Shown here: positions 45,875 to 55,534 of the stretch, one piece after another
How the letters are laid out: every line of letters begins with the position of its first letter
Numbering within the stretch: the stretch's first letter is position 1
Assembly (NCBI RefSeq): GCF_028473605.1
Contig: NZ_CP097267.1
Span: 4,270,501 to 4,334,500, forward strand
Source of the DNA: Acidovorax sp. NCPPB 3576
GTDB lineage: Bacteria > Pseudomonadota > Gammaproteobacteria > Burkholderiales > Burkholderiaceae_C
Reading direction: 5' to 3'
Length of the DNA stretch: 64,000 nucleotides
Made by a program: the position numbers and the translations under genes
The notes under the pieces: generated by a model
The model's input: the letters and a program-made list of their open reading frames with translations, nothing else
What the model was told of the DNA's origin: nothing
Databases searched by the model: none

Positions 45875-46966
45875 AACGTTGAACAGGAAGTTCATCACGT
45901 CGCCATCCTTGACGACGTATTCCTTGCCTTCCGCGCGCATCTTGCCCGCGTCCTTGGCGCCCTGCTCGCCCTTGAAGGCGATGAAGTCTTCGAAGGCAAT
46001 CGTCTGCGCACGGATGAAGCCGCGCTCGAAGTCGCCGTGGATCACGCCTGCGGCCTGGGGCGCGGTGTCGCCCACGTGGATGGTCCAGGCGCGCACTTCC
46101 TTCACGCCGGCCGTGAAGTAGGTCTGCAGGCCCAGCAGGGTGAAGCCGGCGCGGATCAGGCGGTTCAGGCCGGGTTCGGCCTGGCCCATCTCGGCCAGGA
46201 ACATGTCGCGGTCCTCGTCGCTCATCTCGGACATTTCCGCTTCCATCTTGGCGCAGATGGCCACGACGGGCGCGTTCTGGGCGGCGGCATATTCCTTGAG
46301 GCGCTCCAGCAGCGGGTTGTTCTCGAAGCCGTCATCGCTCACGTTGCCCACGAACATGGCGGGCTTGGCGGTGATCAGGCAAAAGGGCTTGAGCAGCGGC
46401 GCGTCTTCCTTGCTCAAGGGCACGGTGCGCGCGGGCTTGCCTTGGTCGAGCGCGGCCTGGATGGGCGTCAGGATGGACACCAGCTTGGCGGCTTCCTTGT
46501 CGTTGCCCGACTTGGCGGCCTTGCTGTAGCGGTTGAGCGCCTTTTCCACCGTGGCGAGGTCGGCCAGGCACAGCTCGGTCTGGATGACTTCGATGTCGGA
46601 GATCGGGTCCACGCGGCCGGCCACGTGGATGACGTTGTCGTCCTCGAAGCAGCGCACCACGTTCACGATGGCGTCGGTTTCGCGGATGTGCGCGAGGAAC
46701 TGGTTGCCCAGGCCTTCGCCCTGGCTGGCGCCGGCCACGAGGCCCGCGATGTCCACGAACTCGACGATGGCCGGCACGATGCGCTCGGGCGTGATGATGT
46801 CGGCGAGCTGCTGCAGGCGGGGATCGGGCACTTCCACCACGCCCGTATTGGGCTCGATGGTGCAGAACGGATAGTTCTCGGCGGCGATGCCGGCCTTGGT
46901 CAGCGCGTTGAAGAGGGTGGACTTGCCCACATTGGGCAGGCCCACGATGCCGCATTTCAGGCTCAT
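45872..46966 (-). CDS. ychF: Redox-sensitive Obg-like ATPase/GTPase YchF
   Basis: A 364-residue TRAFAC P-loop protein that binds ribosomes and prefers ATP in most species. Walker A is [14 protein letters not shown] (about residue 8), the switch region is [20 protein letters not shown], and the C-terminal TGS domain ends [20 protein letters not shown]. It is full length and stands alone, with a clear terminator. Confidence 0.97.
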   Translation of the reverse strand: MSLKCGIVGLPNVGKSTLFNALTKAGIAAENYPFCTIEPNTGVVEVPDPRLQQLADIITPERIVPAIVEFVDIAGLVAGASQGEGLGNQFLAHIRETDAIVNVVRCFEDDNVIHVAGRVDPISDIEVIQTELCLADLATVEKALNRYSKAAKSGNDKEAAKLVSILTPIQAALDQGKPARTVPLSKEDAPLLKPFCLITAKPAMFVGNVSDDGFENNPLLERLKEYAAAQNAPVVAICAKMEAEMSEMSDEDRDMFLAEMGQAEPGLNRLIRAGFTLLGLQTYFTAGVKEVRAWTIHVGDTAPQAAGVIHGDFERGFIRAQTIAFEDFIAFKGEQGAKDAGKMRAEGKEYVVKDGDVMNFLFNV

Positions 46967-47063
46967 GGCAGGGCTTTCAGGTGTTCGGGAGACAAACCCG
47001 CGATTTTACGGGGTGGACCCGAGTCCACCGCGGACAGGGCCAACCGGGCCCTGTCCGGGCGGC

Positions 47064-47936
47064 TCATTCGAAGCGCAGATCGGCCGCCACAGGCTGGCCC
47101 ACGCGCAGCATGCGGCCGGCGCCTTCGCGCACGATGGCGTTCATGCCGAAGGTGACGGCCCCGCCCAGCCGCCGGTCGTGGCGGTAGGTGCGCATCATGT
47201 CGCTCACCTCGGGGCTGCTGGCGGCGGTGGCCGGGTCGATGTCCGGGATGGGGCAGCGCGCGCAGGGCTTGGTGGGCTGCAGGTGCACTTCCTCGCCCTC
47301 CCCGGTGCCGATGTAGAGCCGGTCAATGCGGTCCTCGTCGTGCGCCTGCAGTCCATCGACCACGATGTTGGGGCGAAAGCGCTCGATGCCCACGGCCGCA
47401 TGGCCGGCGGCCCGCAGCCGCTCGTTCAGACCGTCGAGCGAAGCCTGGCTGGCCAGCAGCAACGGAAACCCGTCGGAAAAGAGGTTGGGTACCTCCAGGC
47501 CATCGGACCACTTCGGGCTGGACAGCCGGCGGTGCTCGGGGTCGAACCGCACCATGCGGCAGGGCTGGCCCAGAAAGTCGGTGAACCACTGGGCGGCCAG
47601 CGGGCCCATGTCCCAGGCGGGCACCGTGTCGTCCCACAGCTGCACGGTGGCCGGGCCTTCCACCTGGTCGATCGCAACGTGCAGCGCCAGCATGCCGGGG
47701 GCGCGCAGCACCATTTCTTGCACCTTGAGCTGGGGCCGGACCAGGGCCATGCGCGGCAAGGTGCGCTGGGTGAGGAAGTGGCCGGCCGCGTCCACGACCA
47801 TCCAGGCGCGGTCCAGGTCCAGCCCGGTGTCGGTGAGCAGCGCCTGGCGCACTTCGATGCCGGCGCAGGATTTGACGGGGTGGACGAACAGGCGCGCGAT
47901 GGTGCCGGCAAGGTCGTGGTCAGGGCGGAAAGTCAC
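47064..47936 (-). CDS. MOSC-domain protein (YcbX-like)
   Basis: A 290-residue protein. An N-terminal MOSC_N beta-barrel (GTIARLFVHPVKSCAGIEV) is followed by the MOSC domain with the molybdenum-ligand Cys in QPTKPCARCPIPDIDP (about residue 230). Relatives handle molybdenum cofactor or reduce N-hydroxylated compounds with a ferredoxin-like partner; no ferredoxin domain is fused here. The start is a GTG at 47936, set by the family's N-terminus. It is divergent from the UbiH-type gene. Confidence 0.88.
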   Translation of the reverse strand: MTFRPDHDLAGTIARLFVHPVKSCAGIEVRQALLTDTGLDLDRAWMVVDAAGHFLTQRTLPRMALVRPQLKVQEMVLRAPGMLALHVAIDQVEGPATVQLWDDTVPAWDMGPLAAQWFTDFLGQPCRMVRFDPEHRRLSSPKWSDGLEVPNLFSDGFPLLLASQASLDGLNERLRAAGHAAVGIERFRPNIVVDGLQAHDEDRIDRLYIGTGEGEEVHLQPTKPCARCPIPDIDPATAASSPEVSDMMRTYRHDRRLGGAVTFGMNAIVREGAGRMLRVGQPVAADLRFE

Positions 47937-48032
47937 GGGAAAAAAGCTCCAGGGGCGCGGGCGCGAAACCCATCGGTGAAAGCGGGATTGTGCCCGCCCG
48001 TGCCGCCTTGGCCGGCTCCTACAATGCCCGGC

Positions 48033-49163
48033 ATGGCCCAAACCTTTGATGTATGTATCCGTGGCGCTGGCGTCGTGGGCCGCACCCTGGCCCTGCTGCT
48101 GGCCCGCGAACGGCTCCGTGTGGCCCTGGTCGGGACCCCAGCGCCCCCGGCGGCCGATGTGCGCGCCTATGCCTTGAACGCCGCCTCGCGCGGGCTGCTC
48201 GAATCGGTGCGCAGCTGGCCCGATGCCGCACACGCCACCGCGGTGCGGCAGATGCAGGTGCATGGCGACCAGGGCGGCGAAGTGACGTTCGATGCCGAGC
48301 GCCAGGGCACCGAAGCGCTGGCCTGGATCGTGGACGTGCCCGCGCTGGAGGCCCGCCTGGCCGATGCGCTGCGGTTCCAGCCCCAGGCCGAATGGGTGGA
48401 CGCCCCGGTGCCCGCCGCGCTCACCGTGGTGTGCGAGGGCCGCGCCAGCCGCACGCGCGAGGAATTCGGCGTGGACTTCGCCACCCTGCCGTATGGGCAG
48501 CACGCGGTGGCCACCCGGCTGCAGTGCGAGCGGCCCCACGGCCAGGTGGCGCGGCAGTGGTTCCTGCCCGACGGCATCCTGGCCTTTTTGCCGCTGGAAG
48601 GCGCCACGGGGAACTCCGTCGCGGTCGTCTGGTCAGTCTCGCAGGACCGGGCGCAGCGCCTGGCGGCCCTCGATCCCGCCGAATTCGAACAACAGATCCA
48701 GCAAGCCAGCCAGAACACCCTGGGCACCGTGCAGTTGAGCGCGGACCGCACGGCCTGGCCGCTGCAGCAGGCCCGCGCGGACCGCTGGTGCGGCCCCATG
48801 GCGGCACCGGGCCAACCGGGCGCCGCGCGCAGCTGGGTGCTGGCGGGCGATGCGGCGCACAACGTGCATCCGCTGGCCGGCCAGGGCCTGAACCTGGGGC
48901 TGGGCGACGCCCAGGCGCTGGCCCGCGTGCTGAACGGGCGCGATTACTGGCGCGGCGTGGGTGACCTGCGGCTGCTGCGCCAGTACGAGCGCGAACGCAA
49001 GGCGGCCCTGCTGCCCATGGGCTGGACGATGGACGGGCTGCAGCAGCTTTTCTCGCGCAGCGAGGGGCCTTTGATGGCGCTGCGCAACTGGGGCATGAAG
49101 GGCTTCGAGCGCAGCGGCCCGCTCAAGGATTGGGTGACGCGCCAGGCCATGGGCCTGCGCTGA
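48033..49163 (+). CDS. UbiH/UbiF/VisC-family FAD hydroxylase
   Basis: A 376-residue flavin monooxygenase, probably for a ring hydroxylation in ubiquinone synthesis. The FAD dinucleotide fold is VCIRGAGVVGRTLALLLARE (about residues 7-26) and the second FAD motif is WVLAGDAAHNVHPLAGQGLN (about 268-287). The protein is slightly short for UbiH (~390). A TACAAT -10-like hexamer at 48020-48025 lies very close to the ATG. Which carbon it hydroxylates cannot be read from sequence. It precedes dsbC on the same strand. Confidence 0.88.
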   Translation: MAQTFDVCIRGAGVVGRTLALLLARERLRVALVGTPAPPAADVRAYALNAASRGLLESVRSWPDAAHATAVRQMQVHGDQGGEVTFDAERQGTEALAWIVDVPALEARLADALRFQPQAEWVDAPVPAALTVVCEGRASRTREEFGVDFATLPYGQHAVATRLQCERPHGQVARQWFLPDGILAFLPLEGATGNSVAVVWSVSQDRAQRLAALDPAEFEQQIQQASQNTLGTVQLSADRTAWPLQQARADRWCGPMAAPGQPGAARSWVLAGDAAHNVHPLAGQGLNLGLGDAQALARVLNGRDYWRGVGDLRLLRQYERERKAALLPMGWTMDGLQQLFSRSEGPLMALRNWGMKGFERSGPLKDWVTRQAMGLR

Positions 49164-49255
49164 CGGGACGGAACGAAGGGCCGAAAGGCGGGCCGCTGGC
49201 GACCGCCGCGGCGCATTGCATTGATGAACAACGAGTTGTAGAACGAAAGAATCGC

Positions 49256-49975
49256 ATGAAACTGATCTCCTCCCTGCTGGCCGGCGCCGCGCTCACCCTG
49301 TCCCTGGGCGCGTTCGCCCAGGAAGCGGTCATCCGCAAGGCGCTGTCCGAGCGCATTCCGCAGCTGGAGAAGATCGACGAGGTGCGCACCACGCCCATGC
49401 AGGGGCTGTACGAAGTGCGCATCGGCACCGACCTCTTCTACACCGATGCCAAGGGCAACTACCTCATCCAGGGCGAGCTGATCGACACCAAGGTCCGCCG
49501 CAACCTGACCGAAGACCGCATCAACAAGCTCACGGCCGTGGACTTCGAGGCGCTGCCGTTCAAGGATGCCTTCACCATCGTGCGCGGCAACGGCAAGCGC
49601 AAGATCGCGGTGTTCGAAGACCCCAACTGCGGCTACTGCAAGCGCTTCGAGAAGGACCTGCAGAACGTGGACAACGTCACCGTGTACATGTTCCTGTACC
49701 CCATCCTGAGCCCCGATTCGGCCGAGAAGTCCCGCAACATCTGGTGCGCCAAGGACCGCGTGGTGGCCTGGCAGGACCAGATGGTCCGCGACAAGCCCGC
49801 GCCCGCCGCCAGTTGCGACACCGCCGCCGTGCAGCGCAACCTGGCCTTCGGCAAGAAGCACAAGATCACCGGCACGCCGACGATCATCTTCGCCGACGGC
49901 TCCCGCGTGCCGGGAGCGATCAACGCGCAGGAAGTCGAAAAGCGCATGGCCGACGCCGGCGGCTCCGGCAACTGA
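49256..49975 (+). CDS. dsbC: DsbC-type thiol:disulfide interchange protein
   Basis: A 239-residue periplasmic disulfide isomerase. It has a signal peptide (about 1-21, ending LGAFAQ), an N-terminal dimerisation domain (about 22-80), and a thioredoxin fold with active site CGYC in FEDPNCGYCKRF (about 124). A further Cys pair is likely for structure (NIWCAKDRV and AASCDTAA), and the cis-Pro is in GTPTIIFADG. Start 49256 is fixed by the signal peptide. Confidence 0.93.
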   Translation: MKLISSLLAGAALTLSLGAFAQEAVIRKALSERIPQLEKIDEVRTTPMQGLYEVRIGTDLFYTDAKGNYLIQGELIDTKVRRNLTEDRINKLTAVDFEALPFKDAFTIVRGNGKRKIAVFEDPNCGYCKRFEKDLQNVDNVTVYMFLYPILSPDSAEKSRNIWCAKDRVVAWQDQMVRDKPAPAASCDTAAVQRNLAFGKKHKITGTPTIIFADGSRVPGAINAQEVEKRMADAGGSGN

Positions 49976-50086
49976 GCCCCGGCGTGCGCGGCGGCCGCCA
50001 CCGCGCACGCCACTGACCGCCGGGCGGCGCGGACCACTCCCTGCGCCGGCCCGGGCCTTCCCCGACCCTTCAGCGCCGCACGCACC

Positions 50087-51877
50087 ATGTCCGTCCTTCG
50101 CACTCCCCACCCCGCCGTCCACTACCGCGTCGAGCCCGCGCAACTGCACGCCCACCTGTTCAGCGTGACACTGACGGTGGCCAGGCCCGCAGCGCAGCAG
50201 GAACTGTCGCTGCCCGTGTGGATTCCCGGCAGCTACCTCGTGCGCGAATTCGCCAAGAACCTGCAGCGCCTGCGCGCGCAGCAGGACGGCAAGGAAGTGC
50301 CGCTGGCCCAGCTGGACAAGTGCCGCTGGGAGGTGCAGTGCCGCAACGACCACCCGCTGGTGCTCACGTACGAAGTCTGCGCCTACGACACCTCGGTGCG
50401 CACGGCCTTCCTCGATGCCACGCGCGGGTTCTTCAACGGCACCAGCCTGTGCCTGCGCGTGCATGGCCAGGAAGCCGCGCGCCACGACCTCGAAATCGTG
50501 AGCACGCCCGCGGTGGCGCGCTGGTCCGTCGCCACCGGGCTCACTGCCGAGAAGACCACGCGCGCCGGCTTCGGCACCTACCGCGCGGAGCACTATGACG
50601 AGCTGGTGGACTGCCCCGTGGAGATGGGCCCGTTCTGGAGCATCCGCTTCACGGCCTGCGGCGTGCCGCACCGGCTGGTGATCGCGGGCGCCGCGCCTTC
50701 GTTCGACGGCAACCGCATCGTGGCCGACGTGCGCCGCATCTGCGAGACCGGCATCCGCTTCTGGCACGGCAGCGGCAAGCCGCCCTACCCAAACTACCTG
50801 TTCTTGCTGAACGTGGTGGACGACGGCTACGGGGGCCTGGAGCACCGCAACTCCACCGCGCTGATCTGCGGACGGCGCGACCTGCCGCGCATCGGCCAGG
50901 CGCGGGCGCCCGAGGGGTACAACACGCTGCTCGGCCTGGTGAGCCACGAACATTTCCACACCTGGAACGTCAAGCGGCTGCGCCCGGCGGAGTTCGCGCA
51001 GTACGACTACACGCAGGAGAACTACACGCGCCTGCTGTGGTTCTTCGAGGGCTTCACCAGCTACTACGACGACCTGCTGCTGCGCCGCGCGGGCCTGATC
51101 GACAACGCCGCCTACCTGCGCCTGCTCACCAAGACCATCAACCAAGTGCTGCAGACGCCGGGCCGCAAGGTGCAGTCGGTGGCGCAGGCCAGCTTCGACG
51201 CCTGGGTCAAGTACTACCGCCAGGACGAGAACACGCCCAACAGCACGGTGAGCTACTACACCAAGGGCTCGCTGGTCGCGCTGTGCCTGGATCTGGCCCT
51301 GCGCCGCGAAGGCCAGGCCACGCTGGACGACGTGATGCGCGCCCTGTGGGAGCGCTGCGCCGCCGGGCCCATGTCCGAGGCCGACCTGCTCGCCGCGGTG
51401 CAGGCGCTGGCGGGCCGCTCGTTCGCCACCGAGATCGCGCAGTGGGTGCACGGCACCGACGACCTGCCCCTGGCCGAACTGCTGGCGGCCAACGGCGTCA
51501 CGCTGCAGGGCGAGCCGGCGCAACTGGCCCAGCGCCTGGGGGTGCGGGTGGCCGAGGGCCCGGGCCTGCAGATCAAGGTGGTGCTGCGCGGCGGGCTGGC
51601 CGAGCAGGCGGGCTTCGCGGCGGGCGACGAATGGCTGGGGATCGAGGTGCAGGGCGAGGCCTGGCGCGTGCAGCGGCTGGACGACGTGCCCCTTTATGCC
51701 GGCGTCGAGCCCCGCGTGACGGCGCTGGTGGCGCGTGACCGGCGGCTGCTCAAGCTGGCACTGGAATTGCCGCAGCCCGCCCACGCGGGGGCCGAGCCCG
51801 ATGCCGACACCATCGGCCTGTCGGTGGCCGACGCAGCCCTGGCCAACCGCTGGCTGGATGGCGGAGCGGGCCAGTAG
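50087..51877 (+). CDS. M61-family metallopeptidase with PDZ domain
   Basis: A 596-residue glycyl-aminopeptidase-like protein. The N-terminal beta domain precedes the catalytic part with zinc motif [15 protein letters not shown] (HExxH form, about residue 286) and the third ligand Glu in [20 protein letters not shown] domain covers about 490-570 ([18 protein letters not shown]). There is no signal peptide, so it is cytoplasmic or the start is incomplete. Family members trim N-terminal Gly or Ala; the physiological substrate is unknown. Confidence 0.92.
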   Translation: MSVLRTPHPAVHYRVEPAQLHAHLFSVTLTVARPAAQQELSLPVWIPGSYLVREFAKNLQRLRAQQDGKEVPLAQLDKCRWEVQCRNDHPLVLTYEVCAYDTSVRTAFLDATRGFFNGTSLCLRVHGQEAARHDLEIVSTPAVARWSVATGLTAEKTTRAGFGTYRAEHYDELVDCPVEMGPFWSIRFTACGVPHRLVIAGAAPSFDGNRIVADVRRICETGIRFWHGSGKPPYPNYLFLLNVVDDGYGGLEHRNSTALICGRRDLPRIGQARAPEGYNTLLGLVSHEHFHTWNVKRLRPAEFAQYDYTQENYTRLLWFFEGFTSYYDDLLLRRAGLIDNAAYLRLLTKTINQVLQTPGRKVQSVAQASFDAWVKYYRQDENTPNSTVSYYTKGSLVALCLDLALRREGQATLDDVMRALWERCAAGPMSEADLLAAVQALAGRSFATEIAQWVHGTDDLPLAELLAANGVTLQGEPAQLAQRLGVRVAEGPGLQIKVVLRGGLAEQAGFAAGDEWLGIEVQGEAWRVQRLDDVPLYAGVEPRVTALVARDRRLLKLALELPQPAHAGAEPDADTIGLSVADAALANRWLDGGAGQ

Positions 51878-51951
51878 AGGAGCCTTGCAGAGGCTTGCCG
51901 AAGACCCTTGGGTATAGTCTGCCGATCACAACGAGCAACGGAGATACCCCC

Positions 51952-52731
51952 TTGGCCTACGAAGTCATCGAGGTCCGCATCGAGGCGGACAAGGTCGGCG
52001 TCATCACGCTGAACCGGCCCAAGCAACTGAACGCGCTGAACGACCAGCTCATGAACGAGCTGGGCGAGGCGCTGCAGGCCTTCGACGCCGACGAGAAGAT
52101 CGGCTGCGTCATCGTCACCGGCAGCGAAAAGGCCTTCGCCGCGGGCGCGGACATCGGGGCCATGGCGCAGTACAGCTTCGCCGACGCGTACAAGGGCGAC
52201 TACATCACGCGCAACTGGGAGCGCATCCGCTCCATCCGCAAGCCGGTGATCGCCGCGGTGAGCGGCTTCGCCCTGGGCGGCGGCTGCGAGCTGGCCATGA
52301 TGTGCGACTTCATCATCGCGGCCGACAACGCCAAGTTCGGCCAGCCCGAGATCAAGCTGGGCGTCATTCCCGGCGCCGGCGGCACCCAGCGCCTGCCGCG
52401 CGCGGTGGGCAAGGCCAAGGCCATGGACATGGCCCTCACCGGCCGCATGATGGATGCCGCCGAGGCCGAGCGCGCCGGCCTGGTCAGCCGCGTCGTGCCC
52501 TTCGCCCAGCTGATGGACGAGGCCCTGGGCGCCGCGCTGCAGATCAGCGACTTCTCGCAGATCGCCGTGATGGCGGCCAAGGAATCGGTCAACCGCGCGT
52601 TCGAGAGCGGGCTGTCCGACGGCGTGATGTTCGAGCGCCGCCTGTTCCACGCACTGTTCGCCACCAGCGACCAGAAGGAAGGCATGGACGCCTTCGTGAA
52701 CAAGCGCAAGGCGACCTTCACCCACCAGTGA
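51952..52731 (+). CDS. Enoyl-CoA hydratase
   Basis: A 259-residue crotonase-family enzyme that hydrates 2-enoyl-CoA in fatty-acid or aromatic acid breakdown. The oxyanion-hole segment is [15 protein letters not shown]; the two catalytic Glu lie in [15 protein letters not shown] (about residue 114) and [20 protein letters not shown] (about 134). The start is a TTG at 51952 with GGAG ten bases before, giving the usual [10 protein letters not shown]-terminus; the frame opens further upstream but without family sequence. A TATAGT hexamer lies at 51913. Confidence 0.93.
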   Translation: MAYEVIEVRIEADKVGVITLNRPKQLNALNDQLMNELGEALQAFDADEKIGCVIVTGSEKAFAAGADIGAMAQYSFADAYKGDYITRNWERIRSIRKPVIAAVSGFALGGGCELAMMCDFIIAADNAKFGQPEIKLGVIPGAGGTQRLPRAVGKAKAMDMALTGRMMDAAEAERAGLVSRVVPFAQLMDEALGAALQISDFSQIAVMAAKESVNRAFESGLSDGVMFERRLFHALFATSDQKEGMDAFVNKRKATFTHQ

Positions 52732-52791
52732 CGCGCCACTCCGCACTGCCCCTGCCACGGGGCTGCGGCACCGCCTCCCCCGCCGCTGCCC

Positions 52792-53742
52792 TCAGCGGCT
52801 TTTTTTCGCCCGCACCGGCGCCTTGGCGGCCGGCACCGGCAGCCCGGCCTGCCAGTGCGCCGGATCGGCGAAGCGCTCCACCAGGAAATCCAGCAGCGCG
52901 CGCAGCGCCGGAGGCACCTGCCGGCGCGAGGCGTACACGCCATGCACGCCCAGCGTGCGCGGCACATGGCCCGGCAGCAGGGCCGTGAGCCGCCCCTGGG
53001 CGATCAGCGGCGCGGCGGCATAGACCGGCTGCAGCGTCACGCCCGCGCCGTGCAGCGCGGCGGCCAGCAGCACCTGCGATTCGTTGGCGCTCAGGTTGCC
53101 GCCCACCGGCACCGCGATGCGCTCGCCCCGGTGCGTGAACTCCCACAGGCTGCGCCCGAAGTACGAATACGTGAGGCAGTTGTGCGTCGCCAGGTCCTGC
53201 GCACGGCGCGGCGTGCCGTGCGCGGCCAGGTAGGCGGGCGCGGCGCACACCACCGAGGCGCACTCGCCCAGCGTGCGGGCGATGAGGTTGGGGTCCAGGT
53301 CGTTGCTGATGCGCACGGCCAGATCGATGCGCTCCTGCACGAGGTTGACCGGCCGGGAATCGATGTGCAGGTCGATGGCCACCAGCGGATGGCGGCGCAG
53401 GAACTCGGCCACCGCGGGCGACAGCACCTCCTGCGCGAGCGACTGCGAGCTGGCGATGCGCAGCAGGCCGCGCGGCACCTCGGCCCCCTCGCCCACCGGC
53501 ACCGCCATCTCGGCGGCCAGCTCCAGCATGCGCCGGCAGCGCGCCAGGGCCTGCTCGCCGGCCGCCGTGAGGCCCAGGCGGCGCGTGGTGCGGTGCAGGA
53601 GCCGGGCGCCGGCCCAGGCCTCCATCTGCGCGAGGTAGCGCGTGACCATAGCGCGCGACATGTCCAGCGATTCGGCGGCGGCGGTCATGCTGCCGCGCTC
53701 GGCGATGCGCACGAAGACGTCGGCGGCGGTGAGGCGGTCCAT
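52792..53742 (-). CDS. LysR-family transcriptional regulator
   Basis: A 316-residue regulator with the N-terminal winged helix (FVRIAERGSMTAAAESLDMS, recognition helix in SRAMVTRYLAQME) and the periplasmic-binding-like effector domain after residue 90. A basic tail ends the protein. It is divergent from the MBL-fold/DsbA pair over a 127-bp gap and probably controls it. Confidence 0.94.
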   Translation of the reverse strand: MDRLTAADVFVRIAERGSMTAAAESLDMSRAMVTRYLAQMEAWAGARLLHRTTRRLGLTAAGEQALARCRRMLELAAEMAVPVGEGAEVPRGLLRIASSQSLAQEVLSPAVAEFLRRHPLVAIDLHIDSRPVNLVQERIDLAVRISNDLDPNLIARTLGECASVVCAAPAYLAAHGTPRRAQDLATHNCLTYSYFGRSLWEFTHRGERIAVPVGGNLSANESQVLLAAALHGAGVTLQPVYAAAPLIAQGRLTALLPGHVPRTLGVHGVYASRRQVPPALRALLDFLVERFADPAHWQAGLPVPAAKAPVRAKKSR

Positions 53743-53744
53743 AT

Positions 53745-53756
53745 TCGATCGATCGA
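53745..53756. promoter_or_regulatory. 12-bp perfect palindrome at the LysR start
   Basis: TCGATCGATCGA lies two bases before the LysR start codon. A LysR protein could bind it to repress its own gene; this is a guess from position and symmetry. Confidence 0.3.
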
Positions 53757-53869
53757 TGCAACAAAGCTTTGCATGGTAGGGGGTTTTTCGGCCGATCCAG
53801 GCAACCTACGATCCAGCCCATTCCTTCTTTCCTTCATTCGTTCAACCCGTCGCTGACCAGGAGCCCGCC

Positions 53870-54772
53870 ATGTCCCGCACACCCCGATTCCTTCGCACCC
53901 TGATCGCCGGCGCCGCCAGCCTCGGCTTCGCCGCCGTGGCGCTGGCCGCCGGCCCGCTGCAGTTGCAGGTGTACAACCCCGGCACGAAGAGCCTGTTCCC
54001 CGTGTCGTCGGAGCTGATCACGGGCGACACCGAAGCCGTGCTGATCGACGCGCAATTCCAGCGCGACGACGCCCAGGCCCTGGTGGAGAAAATCCGCGCC
54101 AGCGGCAAGAAGCTGACCACGGTGTACATCAGCCACAAGGACCCCGATTTCTACTTCGGCCTGGACGTCATCCAAGCCGCCTTCCCCGAGGCGAAGATCG
54201 TCGCCACGCCGCAGACGGTGGCCGGCATCCAGGCCTCCAAGGACGGCAAGCTCGCCCACTGGGGCCCCATCCTCAAAGGCAATGCGCCCCAGGCCCTGGT
54301 CGTGCCCGAGCCGCTGCAGGGCGACACCATCACGCTGGAAGGCCAGGCCATCCAGATGATCGGCCTGAACGGCCCCACGCCCGGCCGCACGGTGGTGTGG
54401 ATTCCCTCGCTGAAGGCCGTGGTGGGCGGCGTGCCGGTGGCCGCCAACATCCACGTCTGGATGGCCGACACGCAGACGCCCGAATCGCGCCGCGACTGGC
54501 TCGCCACGCTCGACCAGATCGAGGCGCTGCAGCCGGAGGTCGTAGTGCCGGGCCACTTCGTGCCGGACGCCAGCGGCCGGGAGCCGCGCAGCACGGCCTC
54601 GGTGGCGTTCACCCGCGGCTACGTGAAGGCCTTCGAGGAAGAAGCCGCCCGCGCCAAGGACTCGGCCGCGCTGGTCGCCGCCATGAAGAAGCGCTATCCG
54701 CAACTGGGCGAATCGTCTTCGCTGGAGTTGGGCGCCAAGGTCATCAAGGGCGAAATGAAATGGCCGCAGTGA
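53870..54772 (+). CDS. Exported MBL-fold protein with altered metal motif
   Basis: A 300-residue protein with a signal peptide (about 1-26, ending AAVALAAG) and the metallo-beta-lactamase fold. The usual HxHxDH motif is replaced by YISHKDPDFYFGLD, keeping the first His and the Asp and losing the second and third His. The distal GH in VVVPGHFVPDASG is kept. It may bind metal differently or have lost hydrolysis. It overlaps the next gene by 13 bp and is divergent from the LysR gene. Confidence 0.85.
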   Translation: MSRTPRFLRTLIAGAASLGFAAVALAAGPLQLQVYNPGTKSLFPVSSELITGDTEAVLIDAQFQRDDAQALVEKIRASGKKLTTVYISHKDPDFYFGLDVIQAAFPEAKIVATPQTVAGIQASKDGKLAHWGPILKGNAPQALVVPEPLQGDTITLEGQAIQMIGLNGPTPGRTVVWIPSLKAVVGGVPVAANIHVWMADTQTPESRRDWLATLDQIEALQPEVVVPGHFVPDASGREPRSTASVAFTRGYVKAFEEEAARAKDSAALVAAMKKRYPQLGESSSLELGAKVIKGEMKWPQ

Positions 54773-55506
54773 ACGCCGGCGCACCGTCCGCAGTGCTGCA
54801 CTACGTCTTCGACCCACTGTGCGGCTGGTGCTACGCCGCCGCGCCGCTGGTGCAGGCCGCACGGCAGGTGCCGGGCCTGGCGATCGCGCTGCACGGCGGC
54901 GGCATGATGGCCGGCCCCAACCGCATCGCCATCACGCCCCGGTGGCGCGACCACGTGGTGCCGCACGACCGGCGCATCGCCCAGCTCACCGGCCAGCCCT
55001 TCGGCGAGGCGTACTTCGAAGGCCTGCTGCGCGACCCGACGGCGGTGATGGATTCGGAACCGCCGACCACCGCCATCCTGGCCGCCCAGGCCCTGGGCCA
55101 GCGCGGGCTGGACATGGCGCACCGCATCCAGCAGGCGCACTATGCGCAAGGCCGCCGCGTGGCGGACGCCGCGGTGCTGCGGGATCTGGCGGCAGAAATG
55201 GGCCTGGACGCCGAAGCATTCCACGCCGCCTTCGCGCAGTGGCAAGGCGCGCCGACCCAGGCGCACTTCGCGGAAAGCCGCCAGTGGCTGGCCCGCGCGG
55301 GCGGCCAGGGCTTTCCCACCCTGGCGCTGGAGCAACCCGGTGCGCCGCTGCAGACGCTGGACATCGGCCCCTGGCTCGGCCAGCCCGAGGCCTGGAAGAC
55401 CGTGCTGCGCCAGCGCCTGGAGGCCGGGCGGGCCGCCATCGCACCGGCCGCCATCGCACCGGCCGGCAGCGCCCTGGCCTGCCGCCCGGACGGCTGCGCG
55501 ATCTGA
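54760..55506 (+). CDS. DsbA-family (FrnE-like) thioredoxin-fold protein
   Basis: A 248-residue protein without a signal peptide. The thioredoxin active site is CGWC in VFDPLCGWCYAAAPLV (about residue 21), and the helical insert matches the FrnE/HCCA-isomerase branch. The cis-Pro lies in GGQGFPTLALEQ. A 15-bp tandem duplication (55432-55461) adds a repeated AAIAP near the C-terminus, and the last residues hold a Cys pair (CRPDGC). The gene overlaps the MBL gene, so both products may work on the same process. Confidence 0.88.
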   Translation: MAAVNAGAPSAVLHYVFDPLCGWCYAAAPLVQAARQVPGLAIALHGGGMMAGPNRIAITPRWRDHVVPHDRRIAQLTGQPFGEAYFEGLLRDPTAVMDSEPPTTAILAAQALGQRGLDMAHRIQQAHYAQGRRVADAAVLRDLAAEMGLDAEAFHAAFAQWQGAPTQAHFAESRQWLARAGGQGFPTLALEQPGAPLQTLDIGPWLGQPEAWKTVLRQRLEAGRAAIAPAAIAPAGSALACRPDGCAI

Positions 55507-55534
55507 TGGCGGGCGGGCGTCCCCTGCCCCCCGG

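Noticed and set aside
49130..51784. Long minus-strand frame opposite dsbC and the M61 peptidase
   Set aside because: Its sequence is repetitive His/Gln/Arg/Ala-rich antisense with no domain, while the plus strand carries clear CGYC and HExxH proteins.
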